Source of the DNA: UBA1941 sp046329555
GTDB lineage: Bacteria > Bacteroidota > Bacteroidia > Chitinophagales > LD1
Reading direction: 5' to 3'
Length of the DNA: 64,000 nucleotides
NCBI GenBank assembly: GCA_046329555.1
Contig: JAXLUK010000006.1
Span: forward strand, 1 to 64,000
Shown here: positions 8,632 through 17,380 of the stretch, one piece after another
Position numbering within the stretch: the first letter of the stretch is position 1
Layout of the letters: every line of letters begins with the position of its first letter
The notes under the pieces: model-generated
The model's input: the letters and a program-made list of their open reading frames with translations, nothing else
What the model was told of the DNA's origin: nothing
Databases searched by the model: none
Made by a program: the position numbers and the translations under genes

Positions 8632-9873
8632 TTAAAAGGTCACTTGCTTGTCTATCAAAGTGTCTTTTCGCTTGATTTGAACGTTGGCGGAATCGCCTTT
8701 TTTAAAGGAGGCCAGCAAATTCATATAGCCATAAATATCGCTAACCGGCTTGCCAGCGATTTGTGTAATGATATCGCCGGCTAACAATCCCGCATTGGCG
8801 GCGGGCTTGCCTGCGCTCACGCCATCGATGCGCAATCCGGGACCACTGTAGCTATAATCGGGCATAACGCCCAAAGTAACTTTAAAGCTGCTGCTCTTAG
8901 CTTCTTTCACCCGGGTAGCCTGAAACTTTAAATCTGCGATGCCGCTTAATGAATCAATTAATTGCCGGATATAATCCAATACCGCTACTTCGCCTTTGAA
9001 ATTTATTTTTTCAGTAACATCAGAAGGTTTGTGATAATCGCTGTGCTGGCCGGTGAAAAAATGCATCACCGGAATTTGTTTCAGGTAGAAAGAAGTTTGG
9101 TCGGAAGGTCCAACACCACCCGAATCCAGCACTAACTGAAAGGGATTGCTGATACTTTTCAGCAACGGTTCAAAATAGGGAGAAGTGCCCGTACCATAAA
9201 TAAGCAGTTTACGCGTGGAATCGTTTAATCTTCCAATCATATCCATATTAATCATGCAGGAAATTTGGGCGAGCGGCAACGTAGGGTGATTAACAAAGTA
9301 CTTCGAACCAATCAGCCCCGCTTCTTCCGCAGAAAAATTTAAAAAGAGAAAATTGCAGGGTTCCGTAATTTGATTCGTGGCATAGTAGCGCGCCAGCTCC
9401 AGAACGCCTGCAGTGCCACTGGCATTGTCATCGGCGCCATGGTGAATCTTACCTTTAGGATTAGCCTCCAGCGAGGAACCTCTGCCATCGTTTCCCAAAT
9501 GGTCGTAATGAGCGCCAATTGCAATGGTATATGGACTCCCATTGTCGAGAAACGCAATAACATTATGGCCGGTGTATTTTTTACCTGATGCCACGCTATC
9601 ATGCGGACTTTTGGTTGTTTGGTAAGAAAAGGTTTGCACAAAACCTTTTTCACCTTTCGGCAACAAATGCCATTGCTGGTACTGTTCTTCCAAATAACGA
9701 TACGCCTTCTTCTCTCCAGAGGTTCCGGGCGCCCTTCCCTGAAGCGACTCACCGGCAAGAAAGGCGATGTGTTTTCTTATAGTAGCTGAGTCAAAATTCT
9801 GGCCATCACTATGACGTGCAGTGATGAGTAGCATAACTAGCAGCAGTCCGCGCTTCAATTGAATCATTTCCAT
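8632..9873 (-). CDS. M28 family metallopeptidase with C-terminal PDZ domain
   Basis: 413 residues. An N-terminal signal peptide is followed by an M28 aminopeptidase-type zinc domain: 'GAHYDHLG' and 'HHGADDNASG' (metal ligands His and Asp), 'NFSAEEAGLIGS' (catalytic Glu pair), 'NMDMIGRL' and a late 'TGQHSDYHKPSD' with a metal His. A PDZ domain occupies about residues 325-405 ('GVSAGKPAANAGLLAGDIITQIAGKPV'). Likely a periplasmic or surface peptidase. Its ATG overlaps the end of the TolB-like gene by 10 nt, so the two are probably translated together. Confidence 0.92.
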   Translation of the reverse strand: MEMIQLKRGLLLVMLLITARHSDGQNFDSATIRKHIAFLAGESLQGRAPGTSGEKKAYRYLEEQYQQWHLLPKGEKGFVQTFSYQTTKSPHDSVASGKKYTGHNVIAFLDNGSPYTIAIGAHYDHLGNDGRGSSLEANPKGKIHHGADDNASGTAGVLELARYYATNQITEPCNFLFLNFSAEEAGLIGSKYFVNHPTLPLAQISCMINMDMIGRLNDSTRKLLIYGTGTSPYFEPLLKSISNPFQLVLDSGGVGPSDQTSFYLKQIPVMHFFTGQHSDYHKPSDVTEKINFKGEVAVLDYIRQLIDSLSGIADLKFQATRVKEAKSSSFKVTLGVMPDYSYSGPGLRIDGVSAGKPAANAGLLAGDIITQIAGKPVSDIYGYMNLLASFKKGDSANVQIKRKDTLIDKQVTF

Positions 9874-10907
9874 TCTGCAATAAAGATGTTCGTGTCGTGC
9901 GTGCCATGGTTGTTTCGGTTGGAAGAAAAAACCAGGTATTTTCCATCCGGTGAAAACATCGGGAACGCATTAAAATTACTTTCAGTGGTTATCTGCTCCA
10001 GCCCGGTGCCATCTTCTTTAATAACATACAATTGAAAATCGTAACCTCTGGCAGCGCGGTGGTTAGACGAAAAGATGATGTGCTCACCATCAGGAAGATA
10101 AAAGGGTGCCCAATTAGCTTTACCCAAATGAGTAACTTGCTTAAGATTAGTGCCATCGGCATTCACGGTGAAAATTTCCATTTCCGGAGGCGCTACCAAA
10201 CTTTGCTGCAGCAATTCGCGATATTCTTTTCGCGCTGAATCTGTAGCCGGCCGGCTGGCGCGAAATACTAATTTTTTACTGTCGGGCGAAAAGAAAGCGC
10301 CACCGTCATATCCTAATTCATTGGTGATTTGTTGTACGTGCTTGCCATCCAAATCCATGGTATAAAGTTCCAGGTCTCCGGAACGCATCGAGGTGAAAAC
10401 CATTTTTTTGCCGTTCGGTGCCACCGTTCCTTCCGCATCATACAATGGCGAATGGGTAATTTGTTTTGTTATGCGCCCTTTTTGATCGGCAACAAAAATG
10501 TCGAAGCCCGGGTATACTGCCCACAAATATTTAGGCCCATGTGGTACCGGTGGCGGACATTTTTCGTTGGCTAGATGGGTGCTGGCGTACAGAATTTTTT
10601 TACCATCCGGTAAGAAGTAAGAACAAGTGGTTCTGCCTTTTCCGGTGCTGACCAATTCAGGGCGGTAGTTGGTGTCGGCCAATGCCTTGGCAATTTCAAT
10701 TTTGTAAATCTGATCACACGCAACACGCCAGGCGGGGTTGGTAATCTGACAAGTCAGAAATTTTCCATCCTTGCTGAAGTACGCTTCGGCATTATCCCCC
10801 CCGAACGTGAGTTGTCGGATATTAGAAAGATGGCGCGATTCAGTTTGTGAAAAGGCGGAGCAGGTAAACGTTAGCGAGAGGAAAATGGATAAGATATTTT
10901 TCACCAT
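9864..10907 (-). CDS. TolB-like beta-propeller (PD40 repeat) secreted protein
   Basis: About 347 residues with a signal peptide and repeated WD40-like/PD40 blades ending in 'SPDGKYLVFSSNR', 'LPDGEHIIFSSN', 'SPDSKKLVFRASR' and 'APNGKKMVFTSMR'. Such propellers bind other proteins or peptides. The frame continues upstream to an ATG at 10919, but TACTTTAG, a -7-like motif, lies directly before the ATG at 10907, which I therefore prefer. It precedes and overlaps the M28 peptidase gene; the pairing suggests a joint periplasmic proteolytic function (inference). Confidence 0.85.
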   Translation of the reverse strand: MVKNILSIFLSLTFTCSAFSQTESRHLSNIRQLTFGGDNAEAYFSKDGKFLTCQITNPAWRVACDQIYKIEIAKALADTNYRPELVSTGKGRTTCSYFLPDGKKILYASTHLANEKCPPPVPHGPKYLWAVYPGFDIFVADQKGRITKQITHSPLYDAEGTVAPNGKKMVFTSMRSGDLELYTMDLDGKHVQQITNELGYDGGAFFSPDSKKLVFRASRPATDSARKEYRELLQQSLVAPPEMEIFTVNADGTNLKQVTHLGKANWAPFYLPDGEHIIFSSNHRAARGYDFQLYVIKEDGTGLEQITTESNFNAFPMFSPDGKYLVFSSNRNNHGTHDTNIFIAEWK

Positions 10908-10976
10908 ACTAAAGTACATTTTTGTTGCTGCAGATCGTTTTCTATTGATGACTACCTGGTTGCGGTTGAAAAAGAA

Positions 10977-11570
10977 CTACGCATCATTTTTTGGTTTTGG
11001 TTGAACTCGGCAGTATTTCCCGGATGCTTCTACAGGATATTTTTTATCGAGATCAACATCATTGAAGCTTTTTCTTCCGCCCCAGCCAAAAACAGTTTCA
11101 AAAATGGGTAACAGTTTTTTGTTTTTAATTTTTTCCAGAAAGAAAACTTCGTGTTCTTTTTCCTTGATGCCCATGTCATAAAGAATTTGATGATGAGCAG
11201 TGATGCCTAATTCTTCAAAATAATGCATCATCCGGAAGTACTCACACACATTACCGCTTTCCAGCCTTTCGGCGAAGTAATACGGCATAAACCAGCCAAT
11301 AACGTAGCAGGAATACGCAATCAATTTTCCTACCAGATGAAATCTGATTTCATAATAGGTGCTGGGCGCAATGCCGTACTGCTGCATCAGCGCCAGCACT
11401 TCTGCGCGGTGATTCCATTCGTCGTGTTCAATCGCACGAATCGGTGCTTTTTCTTCTTCGCTTTTGATAGAACCGGCATGACCCTGATAGGCAAATGCAG
11501 CGGCTTTCTCTGCCGAATATGCCATCTGCAGTAAATCAACAAGCGCCGGATGGTTTAGCTGAACGCCCAT
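10977..11570 (-). CDS. Ferritin-like diiron protein (COQ7-like)
   Basis: 197 residues, predicted mostly helical. Carboxylate/histidine pairs typical of ferritin-like diiron carboxylate proteins are present: Glu21 on the first helix, Glu51-x-x-His54 ('EWNH') on the second, a Glu/His helix with 'EELGITAHH', and a final E-x-x-H in 'EKEHEVFF'. The spacing resembles demethoxyubiquinone hydroxylase (COQ7/UbiF-type), but I cannot claim a quinone substrate because Bacteroidota normally make menaquinone. It may act as an oxygenase or in metal handling. It stands between the TolB-like gene and a T9SS gene. Confidence 0.65.
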   Translation of the reverse strand: MGVQLNHPALVDLLQMAYSAEKAAAFAYQGHAGSIKSEEEKAPIRAIEHDEWNHRAEVLALMQQYGIAPSTYYEIRFHLVGKLIAYSCYVIGWFMPYYFAERLESGNVCEYFRMMHYFEELGITAHHQILYDMGIKEKEHEVFFLEKIKNKKLLPIFETVFGWGGRKSFNDVDLDKKYPVEASGKYCRVQPKPKNDA

Positions 11571-11583
11571 AACCGGTGCATAA

Positions 11584-12564
11584 TTACTCTAAAATTACCG
11601 GCTGGTGGTAATCTTGTTCGTCAATGGTACATTTTAACCAATACAGCCCCCGCGGCAACTCACCTAACCAAAGCTCTCGGGTATATTGCTGGCGGGCAAC
11701 CAACCGGCCCAAATCATCATACAAGCATAAATTACTGGCAGTTGCGGATAGGTGCAGTTGGTGGTGAACGGGGTTAGGGAATATTTGAAGTTTATGGTTA
11801 GAAGCATCCACAAAACCCGTCGGCCAATGCGCCAACACGCCAACCGCATCTAAATCAAATCCACCGGATGGGAAATTGGTAGGCCAGGGATCGTTTATTT
11901 TGTGGCCGAAGGCATCGCGCGTGGCGTAGCTGGAATCTATACTGCCCACTACATCGGTAATTCGCACATGGGTGATATGCTGAATATCAATTCCTGAACT
12001 ATCGCGTAATTCATTTAAATCGAATGGGGTGCCAAAACCGCCGCGGTATTTTCCGGCCAGGTTATTGATTTTTCGCGCATCGGTAAGACCAAATGACTCA
12101 GTCTGCAGCGTGTCTTGAGTAAGTGATGTAGCCGGGAAACGAACAAAATGAACCCCATCACTGCTCACTGCTACCACAGCCAGTTCTAAAAAATCGTCGA
12201 GAAAAGAATTTTCAAAAACACAGAAGTCGAAGCCGGTGCCATCGCTGATAGCTGGTGAAAAACCAAGTGTTGCTTTGCCTCCATCGCCAAGGCTCACTAC
12301 GCCATTGGTGCCAGCGGGGCCCACTGCTGAAACGCTATCGCCTACCGTAGCATAACCACTATCGGGTAAATTAATTTGGCGCAAGCCGCGCTGGATGCTG
12401 CAACTGCCAGCCCATTGAATGATGATAGGTGTGTCTTGCGGAATTGCTGTAGTTCCTGGTTGTCCGGCTGGTGGAGCGAATTGCGCCTGAGCGCTGATGC
12501 AACAGCATAAGGCGCAGCAATAGCGCAGTGCAAGCGCCCAGGATTTTGGGTTCAAACGTATCAT
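11584..12564 (-). CDS. Secreted cell-surface protein with T9SS sorting domain
   Basis: 326 residues. A signal peptide ends near 'ISAQA'. The central domain contains 'VSLGDGGKATLGF', 'GFDFCVFENSFLDDFLELAVVAVSSDG' (split by variable loops) and 'DLNELRDSSGIDIQHITHVRITDV', a pattern seen in Bacteroidota surface proteins often encoded near TonB-dependent receptors; no receptor is nearby. The C-terminal 80 residues are a T9SS type A domain ('LQIFPNPVHHQLHL' ... 'LPRGLYWLKC'). Its ATG lies 2 nt from the purA stop, suggesting co-transcription with purA. Confidence 0.8.
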   Translation of the reverse strand: MIRLNPKSWALALRYCCALCCCISAQAQFAPPAGQPGTTAIPQDTPIIIQWAGSCSIQRGLRQINLPDSGYATVGDSVSAVGPAGTNGVVSLGDGGKATLGFSPAISDGTGFDFCVFENSFLDDFLELAVVAVSSDGVHFVRFPATSLTQDTLQTESFGLTDARKINNLAGKYRGGFGTPFDLNELRDSSGIDIQHITHVRITDVVGSIDSSYATRDAFGHKINDPWPTNFPSGGFDLDAVGVLAHWPTGFVDASNHKLQIFPNPVHHQLHLSATASNLCLYDDLGRLVARQQYTRELWLGELPRGLYWLKCTIDEQDYHQPVILE

Positions 12565-12566
12565 GA

Positions 12567-13850
12567 TTAGCGGGCGCTTACCGTTTTAAACAGGAGTTTT
12601 TCCCGTTCAGGCCCCGTGCTAAGCATGCTGATCGGCACGCCCAGGTAGTTTTCCAGAAACGCTACATATAGGCGCAATGCATCGGGAAGTTCATTCATAT
12701 ATTGAGCAGCGCCCAGATCTTGTTTCCAGCCTTCAAATTGCTGGTATACGGGTTGCACTGGTTGCTGGTCGAAATCAAAGGGAATGGCGGTTGTTTTCTG
12801 ACCCGCATATTGGTAGTGCGTACAGGCTTCAATGGTGTCGAAATCGTTCAGCACATCGGCCTTGGTCATGGCAATTTGCGTAACGCCGTTCAGCATATTC
12901 GCATATTTCAAGGCTGGCAGATCCATCCAGCCGGTGCGCCGGCGCCGACCCGTAGTGGCACCAAATTCATTGCCAATTTGCCGAATGCGTTCGCCGGTTT
13001 CGTTGTCTAATTCAGTAGGGAAGGGGCCGCTACCCACGCGGGTGCAATAAGCCTTGGCGATGCCAATCACTTCGCGGATTTTGGTTGGCGGAATACCCAG
13101 ACCGTTGCACGCACCTGATGAAATGGTATTGCTGGATGTGACATAGGGATAGGTTCCGAAATCAATATCCAGCATGGTGCCTTGTGCGCCTTCGGCCAGA
13201 ATGTTCTTACCTTGAGAAAGGCATTCATTCAAAAAGTATTCTGAATTAATCAGGTTGTCTAAACTTCTGATAAAATCAATGGCGGCAAACCAATCTCGTT
13301 CAATTTCTGCCAGCTCAAACTGAAAATCAAATTGCTTCAGCAGGCGCAGGTGTTTTTCTTTTACCGTATGGTATTTCGATAAGAAATCGGGATGCAGGAT
13401 ATCCCCTACACGCAGTCCGTTTCTTCCGGTCTTATCCATATAGGTTGGCGAGATGCCGCGCAGGGTAGAGCCAATTTTTTCTTTTCCTTTCGCCGCTTCC
13501 GAGGCGGCATCCAACATTTTATGTGTAGGCAGAATAAAATGTGCTTTTTGGGAAATGAACAGCCGGTCTTTGGTGCGAATTCCTTTTTCATTGAGCTGTA
13601 CAATTTCTCGCTGCAGCGTGATAGGGTCAATCACCACGCCATTGCCAATCACATTCACCGGACGTTCACACATAATGCCGCTGGGCACGGTATGTAAAAC
13701 AGTTTTTTGTCCGTCTATCACCAGCGTATGTCCGGCGTTTGGACCACCCTGAAAGCGGGCAATTACATCGTATTGCGGCGCCAGGTAATCAACAATTTTG
13801 CCCTTGCCTTCGTCACCCCACTGAAGACCCAGAAGTATATCTACATGCAT
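12567..13850 (-). CDS. purA: Adenylosuccinate synthetase
   Basis: 427 residues. The enzyme joins IMP and aspartate using GTP in the first committed step to AMP. The N-terminal 'GLQWGDEGKGK' carries the GTP loop and catalytic Asp13; His41 lies in 'GPNAGHTL'; 'GTTGRRRRTGWMD' and 'TKADVLNDFDTI' are further family signatures. Full length and intact. It is the third gene of a minus-strand operon Fur - STAS - PurA. Confidence 0.97.
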   Translation of the reverse strand: MHVDILLGLQWGDEGKGKIVDYLAPQYDVIARFQGGPNAGHTLVIDGQKTVLHTVPSGIMCERPVNVIGNGVVIDPITLQREIVQLNEKGIRTKDRLFISQKAHFILPTHKMLDAASEAAKGKEKIGSTLRGISPTYMDKTGRNGLRVGDILHPDFLSKYHTVKEKHLRLLKQFDFQFELAEIERDWFAAIDFIRSLDNLINSEYFLNECLSQGKNILAEGAQGTMLDIDFGTYPYVTSSNTISSGACNGLGIPPTKIREVIGIAKAYCTRVGSGPFPTELDNETGERIRQIGNEFGATTGRRRRTGWMDLPALKYANMLNGVTQIAMTKADVLNDFDTIEACTHYQYAGQKTTAIPFDFDQQPVQPVYQQFEGWKQDLGAAQYMNELPDALRLYVAFLENYLGVPISMLSTGPEREKLLFKTVSAR

Positions 13851-13876
13851 GGCTGAATAGTTCGGCGCCGGGCCAT

Positions 13877-14218
13877 TTATTGGTTAAGTTGAGCGATGGC
13901 TGTAGCTTCGCTGTCGGCTACGACAAAGGCCGCATCCAGCTTCATCATCTTCAATAATTTCGACATGATTTCAGGAAGATTACTCAGAATCATTTCGCCA
14001 CCGCCGTTGCGGGTACGCGCCAGTGCCGTCATCAGCATGCCCAGGCCGGTACTGTTGATGAACTTCAGACTTTGCAGATTGAAAACCACTTTCTTATTGC
14101 CGGCATCCAGTTGCTGCTTCAGATATTCCAATACAGGGCCATTGGCGTTTTCTCCCAGCAAATTGCCGGAGAGATAAATCACTACCACACCGTTCTTCAC
14201 TTCTTTTTGAATTTCCAT
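13877..14218 (-). CDS. STAS-domain anti-sigma factor antagonist-like protein
   Basis: A 113-residue single STAS domain. The phosphoacceptor loop reads 'INSTGLGML' (conserved Ser near residue 56), as in SpoIIAA-like anti-anti-sigma factors, which are switched by Ser phosphorylation. No anti-sigma kinase or phosphatase is adjacent, so its partner is unknown. The gene lies 1 nt after the Fur-family gene and 26 nt before purA, which strongly suggests one transcript. Confidence 0.85.
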   Translation of the reverse strand: MEIQKEVKNGVVVIYLSGNLLGENANGPVLEYLKQQLDAGNKKVVFNLQSLKFINSTGLGMLMTALARTRNGGGEMILSNLPEIMSKLLKMMKLDAAFVVADSEATAIAQLNQ

Positions 14219-14219
14219 G

Positions 14220-14699
14220 TTACTTATTTTTGGCTTTTACTTCTACTTCGCGTTTCACCTGACAGCTACCGCAAATGCCGTAGCAATTTAATGAGTGATG
14301 GGTAATTTTAAAATTCAGCAACTCACCCATCATGGTTTTGATTTGCTGAATGCGGGGATCGCAGAACTCTACCACTTTGCGGCAATCCACGCAAATGATA
14401 TGGTCGTGCTGTTTATAGCCGTAACTCTTTTCATATTGCGCGTGATTTTTTCCGAACTGATGTTTGCGCACCAGGCCGCAATTTACCAGCAATTCCAGCG
14501 TGTTATACACCGTGGCCCGGCTTACATTCACGCCCGATTGCAGCAAGTCGGTGTACAGTTGTTCAGCTTCAAAATGGTCGTTACGGCCGTAAATTTCTTC
14601 CAATATGGCGTAGCGCTCGGTGGTTTTACGTTGCCCCTTCTGCTCTAAATGGGCCGTAAAAATGTTCCTGACCTCTTCAAAATGATCCTTGACCTGCAC
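14220..14699 (-). CDS. Fur/PerR family transcriptional regulator
   Basis: 159 residues with an N-terminal winged helix ('QLYTDLLQSGVNVSRATVYNTLELL') and a C-terminal dimerisation domain. Structural zinc cysteines are visible as two CxxC pairs ('CVDC' and 'CGSC'); metal-sensing His residues occur in 'YKQHDHIIC' and 'KITHHSLN'. Whether it senses iron, peroxide or zinc cannot be decided. Translation probably starts at GTG (14699). It is divergent from ccoI with a 96-nt shared intergenic region and could affect ccoI expression (inference). Confidence 0.88.
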   Translation of the reverse strand: MQVKDHFEEVRNIFTAHLEQKGQRKTTERYAILEEIYGRNDHFEAEQLYTDLLQSGVNVSRATVYNTLELLVNCGLVRKHQFGKNHAQYEKSYGYKQHDHIICVDCRKVVEFCDPRIQQIKTMMGELLNFKITHHSLNCYGICGSCQVKREVEVKAKNK

Positions 14700-14748
14700 G
14701 GCGCGAAGGTACCATTTCGCCGGTAATAACTAAAGTCATAATTTGTTC

Positions 14749-14760
14749 TGATTTTTATCA
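14749..14760. promoter_or_regulatory. Putative Crp/FNR-type site upstream of ccoI
   Basis: TGATTTTTATCA forms TGAT-N4-ATCA half-sites, equivalent to TGA-N6-TCA, the spacing of Crp/FNR family operators. It lies 35 nt before the ccoI ATG. A similar element precedes ccoS. Binding is inference. Confidence 0.4.
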
Positions 14761-14795
14761 TCCGGCCAAGCCTAAATTGGCGGCATTTTCGTACG

Positions 14796-17216
14796 ATGGA
14801 TGCAACCATAACCACCTGTTATCACTGCGGACTGCCCTGCGATCAGCACATTGGGGGCGAGGGTAAGTTTTTTTGCTGCGAAGGATGTCGTTCGGTGTAT
14901 GAGATTCTGAAAGAGAATCATCTGGAACAATTTTACCAGTTGAATAAACGGCCGGGTACCTCCATGAAGGCTGCAGGCGATACGCGCTTCGATTTCCTGG
15001 ATGATTTAAATGCCCAAAACCGTTTGCTAAAATACCGCGATGCGGCTGTGGCTAAGGTGGTGTTTCGGGTGCCGGGAATTCACTGTTCTTCCTGTGTTTA
15101 TCTTTTAGAGCACATGCACTTACTGCATCCCGGGGTGGCTAGTGCTCAGGTAAACTTCCCTAAAAGGGAGGTGCTGATTACGTATTCGCATGAACAAATT
15201 AGCTTGCGTGAGGTGGCCGAATTATTGTGGCGTATTGGGTATGCTCCGGTTTTACAATTAGATAGTTTGGAGGAAAAGGCATCGGTGAATATGCGGCCGT
15301 ATTACATCAAGCTGGCTATTGCGTTTTTTGCCTTCGGTAATATCATGCTGCTGAGTTTTCCTGAGTATTTGGGCCTGGCGGGAACAGATGCCACGTACCG
15401 CAAGTATTTTGGCTATCTGAACTTCGCGCTGTCGCTACCTGTAGTTTTTTATTGTGCGGAAGAGTTTTTTCGAACAGCGTGGTATGCAATCAAAAGCCGG
15501 TCGCTGAACATGGATGTGCCCATTGCTCTGGGCATTGCGGTGATGTTTTTGCGCAGCACTTACGAAGTGTTTTCACATCACGGTGGTGGCTTTTTTGATA
15601 CACTGGCCAGTTTAGTTTTTCTGATGCTGGTAGGCCGTTTGTTTCAGAACAAAACTTTTGCGGCTTTGTCGTTTGATCGCGACTACAAGGCCTATTTCCC
15701 CATAGCCGTTACGGTAGTTCAGGAGGATGGCGAGAAGCAGGTGCCGCTATCAGATGTTCGAAAGGGCGATACCCTGATGATTCGCAATGGCGAATTAGTT
15801 CCTGCTGATGCCATCTTAGTATCCGGCACGGCTGCTATTGATTACAGTTTTGTTACCGGGGAAGCAACACCTATTGTACGCCGCCCGGGCGATTTGGTTT
15901 ATGCGGGTGGTAAGCAGGTGGGCGGCATTATTACCTTATCGGTAGAAAAGGAAGTTTCGCATTCTTACCTCACGGAGTTATGGAATCACGATGCGTTTAA
16001 AAAAGATAGTAACCGCACCCTCACCTCATTGGCTACCAGGGTTAGCAATTGGTTTACCCCTGTCATATTGCTTATTGCATTAGGTGCGTTTTTATTTTGG
16101 TTACGGGTAGATGCGGCGCGGGCGGTAAATGCGTTTACTTCTGTGTTAATTATTGCTTGTCCATGTGCATTGGCCTTATCGTCGCCCTTTGCCTTGGGTA
16201 CGGTAATGCGTTTGCTGGCGCGTAAAAACTGTTATCTAAAAAATACGATTACTATTGAGAAGTTGGCGGCCATTAATGCCGTGGTATTCGATAAAACAGG
16301 AACACTTACCGATACGAAGAAGGCGCAAGTTAGTTTTGTAGCCGAAATGGGCGCTTCGGCTGCACAACACCAGCAGTGGATGGTTTGGATAGCGGCGTTG
16401 GTGCGGCATTCCTCGCATCCGTTGAGTAAGAAGGTGTCTTCGCATTTGCAGGCGGTGCAGCTGGCTACGTTAACTGATTTTAAGGAAGAAGAAGGCAGAG
16501 GCGTTTCGGGTGTGGTGGATGGTCATCGCATCTATGCAGGTTCGAAGAAGTATATTTTCGGTGATGATTATCCGGGTGTTAATGCAGATTCAGATTTCCG
16601 GCATGCATCGAAGGTGTATGTAAGAATTGATGATCAGGTGCCCGGGTTTTTTCTAATTAAGAATGAATATCGCCAGGGATTTGCTGATTTAATGCAACGG
16701 GTATCGGCCGCATTTGATGTATTTATTTTGAGTGGTGACAATGATGCTGAACGGGGATTTTTGTCGAAATATCTTCCTGAGAAAAATCTTATTTTTCATC
16801 AGGATCCAGAAAATAAATTAGAATTTATTGATGATTTGCAGCAGCGTGGTCATCAGGTTATGATGGTGGGTGATGGATTGAATGATGCGGGTGCGTTGCG
16901 CAAGGCCGATGTAGGCATGACGTTAACGGATGATATCAATAACTTTACGCCGGCATGTGATGTCATTCTGCACGCATCAGAGTTTTCGCAAATCCCGTGG
17001 TTGTTTGCGGCAGCAAAGAAAAGTATTGGTGTAGTGAAGGCCAGTTTCGCCATTTCCCTTTGCTACAATGTGATTGGTTTATATTTTGCGATACAGGGGA
17101 CGATGAGTCCGATTGTAGCGGCTATTTTAATGCCCATTAGTTCAGTGACCATCATTTTATTTACCACCATAGCCTCATCGGTGGTGCTACATCAGGCCAG
17201 GCGTAAAGAAGAATAG
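14796..17216 (+). CDS. ccoI: Heavy-metal P1B-type ATPase for cbb3 oxidase assembly (CcoI-like)
   Basis: 806 residues. The order is an N-terminal Cys-rich metal-binding domain ('CYHCGLPC' ... 'FFCCEGC'), an HMA domain with 'CSSC' near residue 97, the TM region, the TGEA actuator ('VTGEATP'), the copper-type 'CPC' in TM6 near residue 454, the phosphorylation site 'DKTGTLTD' near 498, an HP motif ('SSHPLSKK') and 'GDGLND' near 691. This layout matches CcoI/FixI/CopA2 pumps that deliver copper for cytochrome cbb3 maturation. In related genomes ccoS normally follows directly; here about 3.5 kb of other DNA intervenes. Confidence 0.92.
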   Translation: MDATITTCYHCGLPCDQHIGGEGKFFCCEGCRSVYEILKENHLEQFYQLNKRPGTSMKAAGDTRFDFLDDLNAQNRLLKYRDAAVAKVVFRVPGIHCSSCVYLLEHMHLLHPGVASAQVNFPKREVLITYSHEQISLREVAELLWRIGYAPVLQLDSLEEKASVNMRPYYIKLAIAFFAFGNIMLLSFPEYLGLAGTDATYRKYFGYLNFALSLPVVFYCAEEFFRTAWYAIKSRSLNMDVPIALGIAVMFLRSTYEVFSHHGGGFFDTLASLVFLMLVGRLFQNKTFAALSFDRDYKAYFPIAVTVVQEDGEKQVPLSDVRKGDTLMIRNGELVPADAILVSGTAAIDYSFVTGEATPIVRRPGDLVYAGGKQVGGIITLSVEKEVSHSYLTELWNHDAFKKDSNRTLTSLATRVSNWFTPVILLIALGAFLFWLRVDAARAVNAFTSVLIIACPCALALSSPFALGTVMRLLARKNCYLKNTITIEKLAAINAVVFDKTGTLTDTKKAQVSFVAEMGASAAQHQQWMVWIAALVRHSSHPLSKKVSSHLQAVQLATLTDFKEEEGRGVSGVVDGHRIYAGSKKYIFGDDYPGVNADSDFRHASKVYVRIDDQVPGFFLIKNEYRQGFADLMQRVSAAFDVFILSGDNDAERGFLSKYLPEKNLIFHQDPENKLEFIDDLQQRGHQVMMVGDGLNDAGALRKADVGMTLTDDINNFTPACDVILHASEFSQIPWLFAAAKKSIGVVKASFAISLCYNVIGLYFAIQGTMSPIVAAILMPISSVTIILFTTIASSVVLHQARRKEE

Positions 17217-17380
17217 CCAGGTAGGGTAGCATGTTGGGAGTAGTTCTGCCAAAGCGGTTATATTTTGATTGGCAGTGTTAATCAAATTAATCCGTATTTT
17301 GGGAATGTAACTTCTGATATCTATACTAATAAAGTATGGCGAAGCCAGATCCGGGAAGCTGGTTATCAATAAATAAGGAA

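Noticed and set aside
14220..14699. Assignment of the Fur-family gene specifically as PerR or Zur
   Set aside because: Residues that separate these groups cannot be decided by eye; only the family is claimed.
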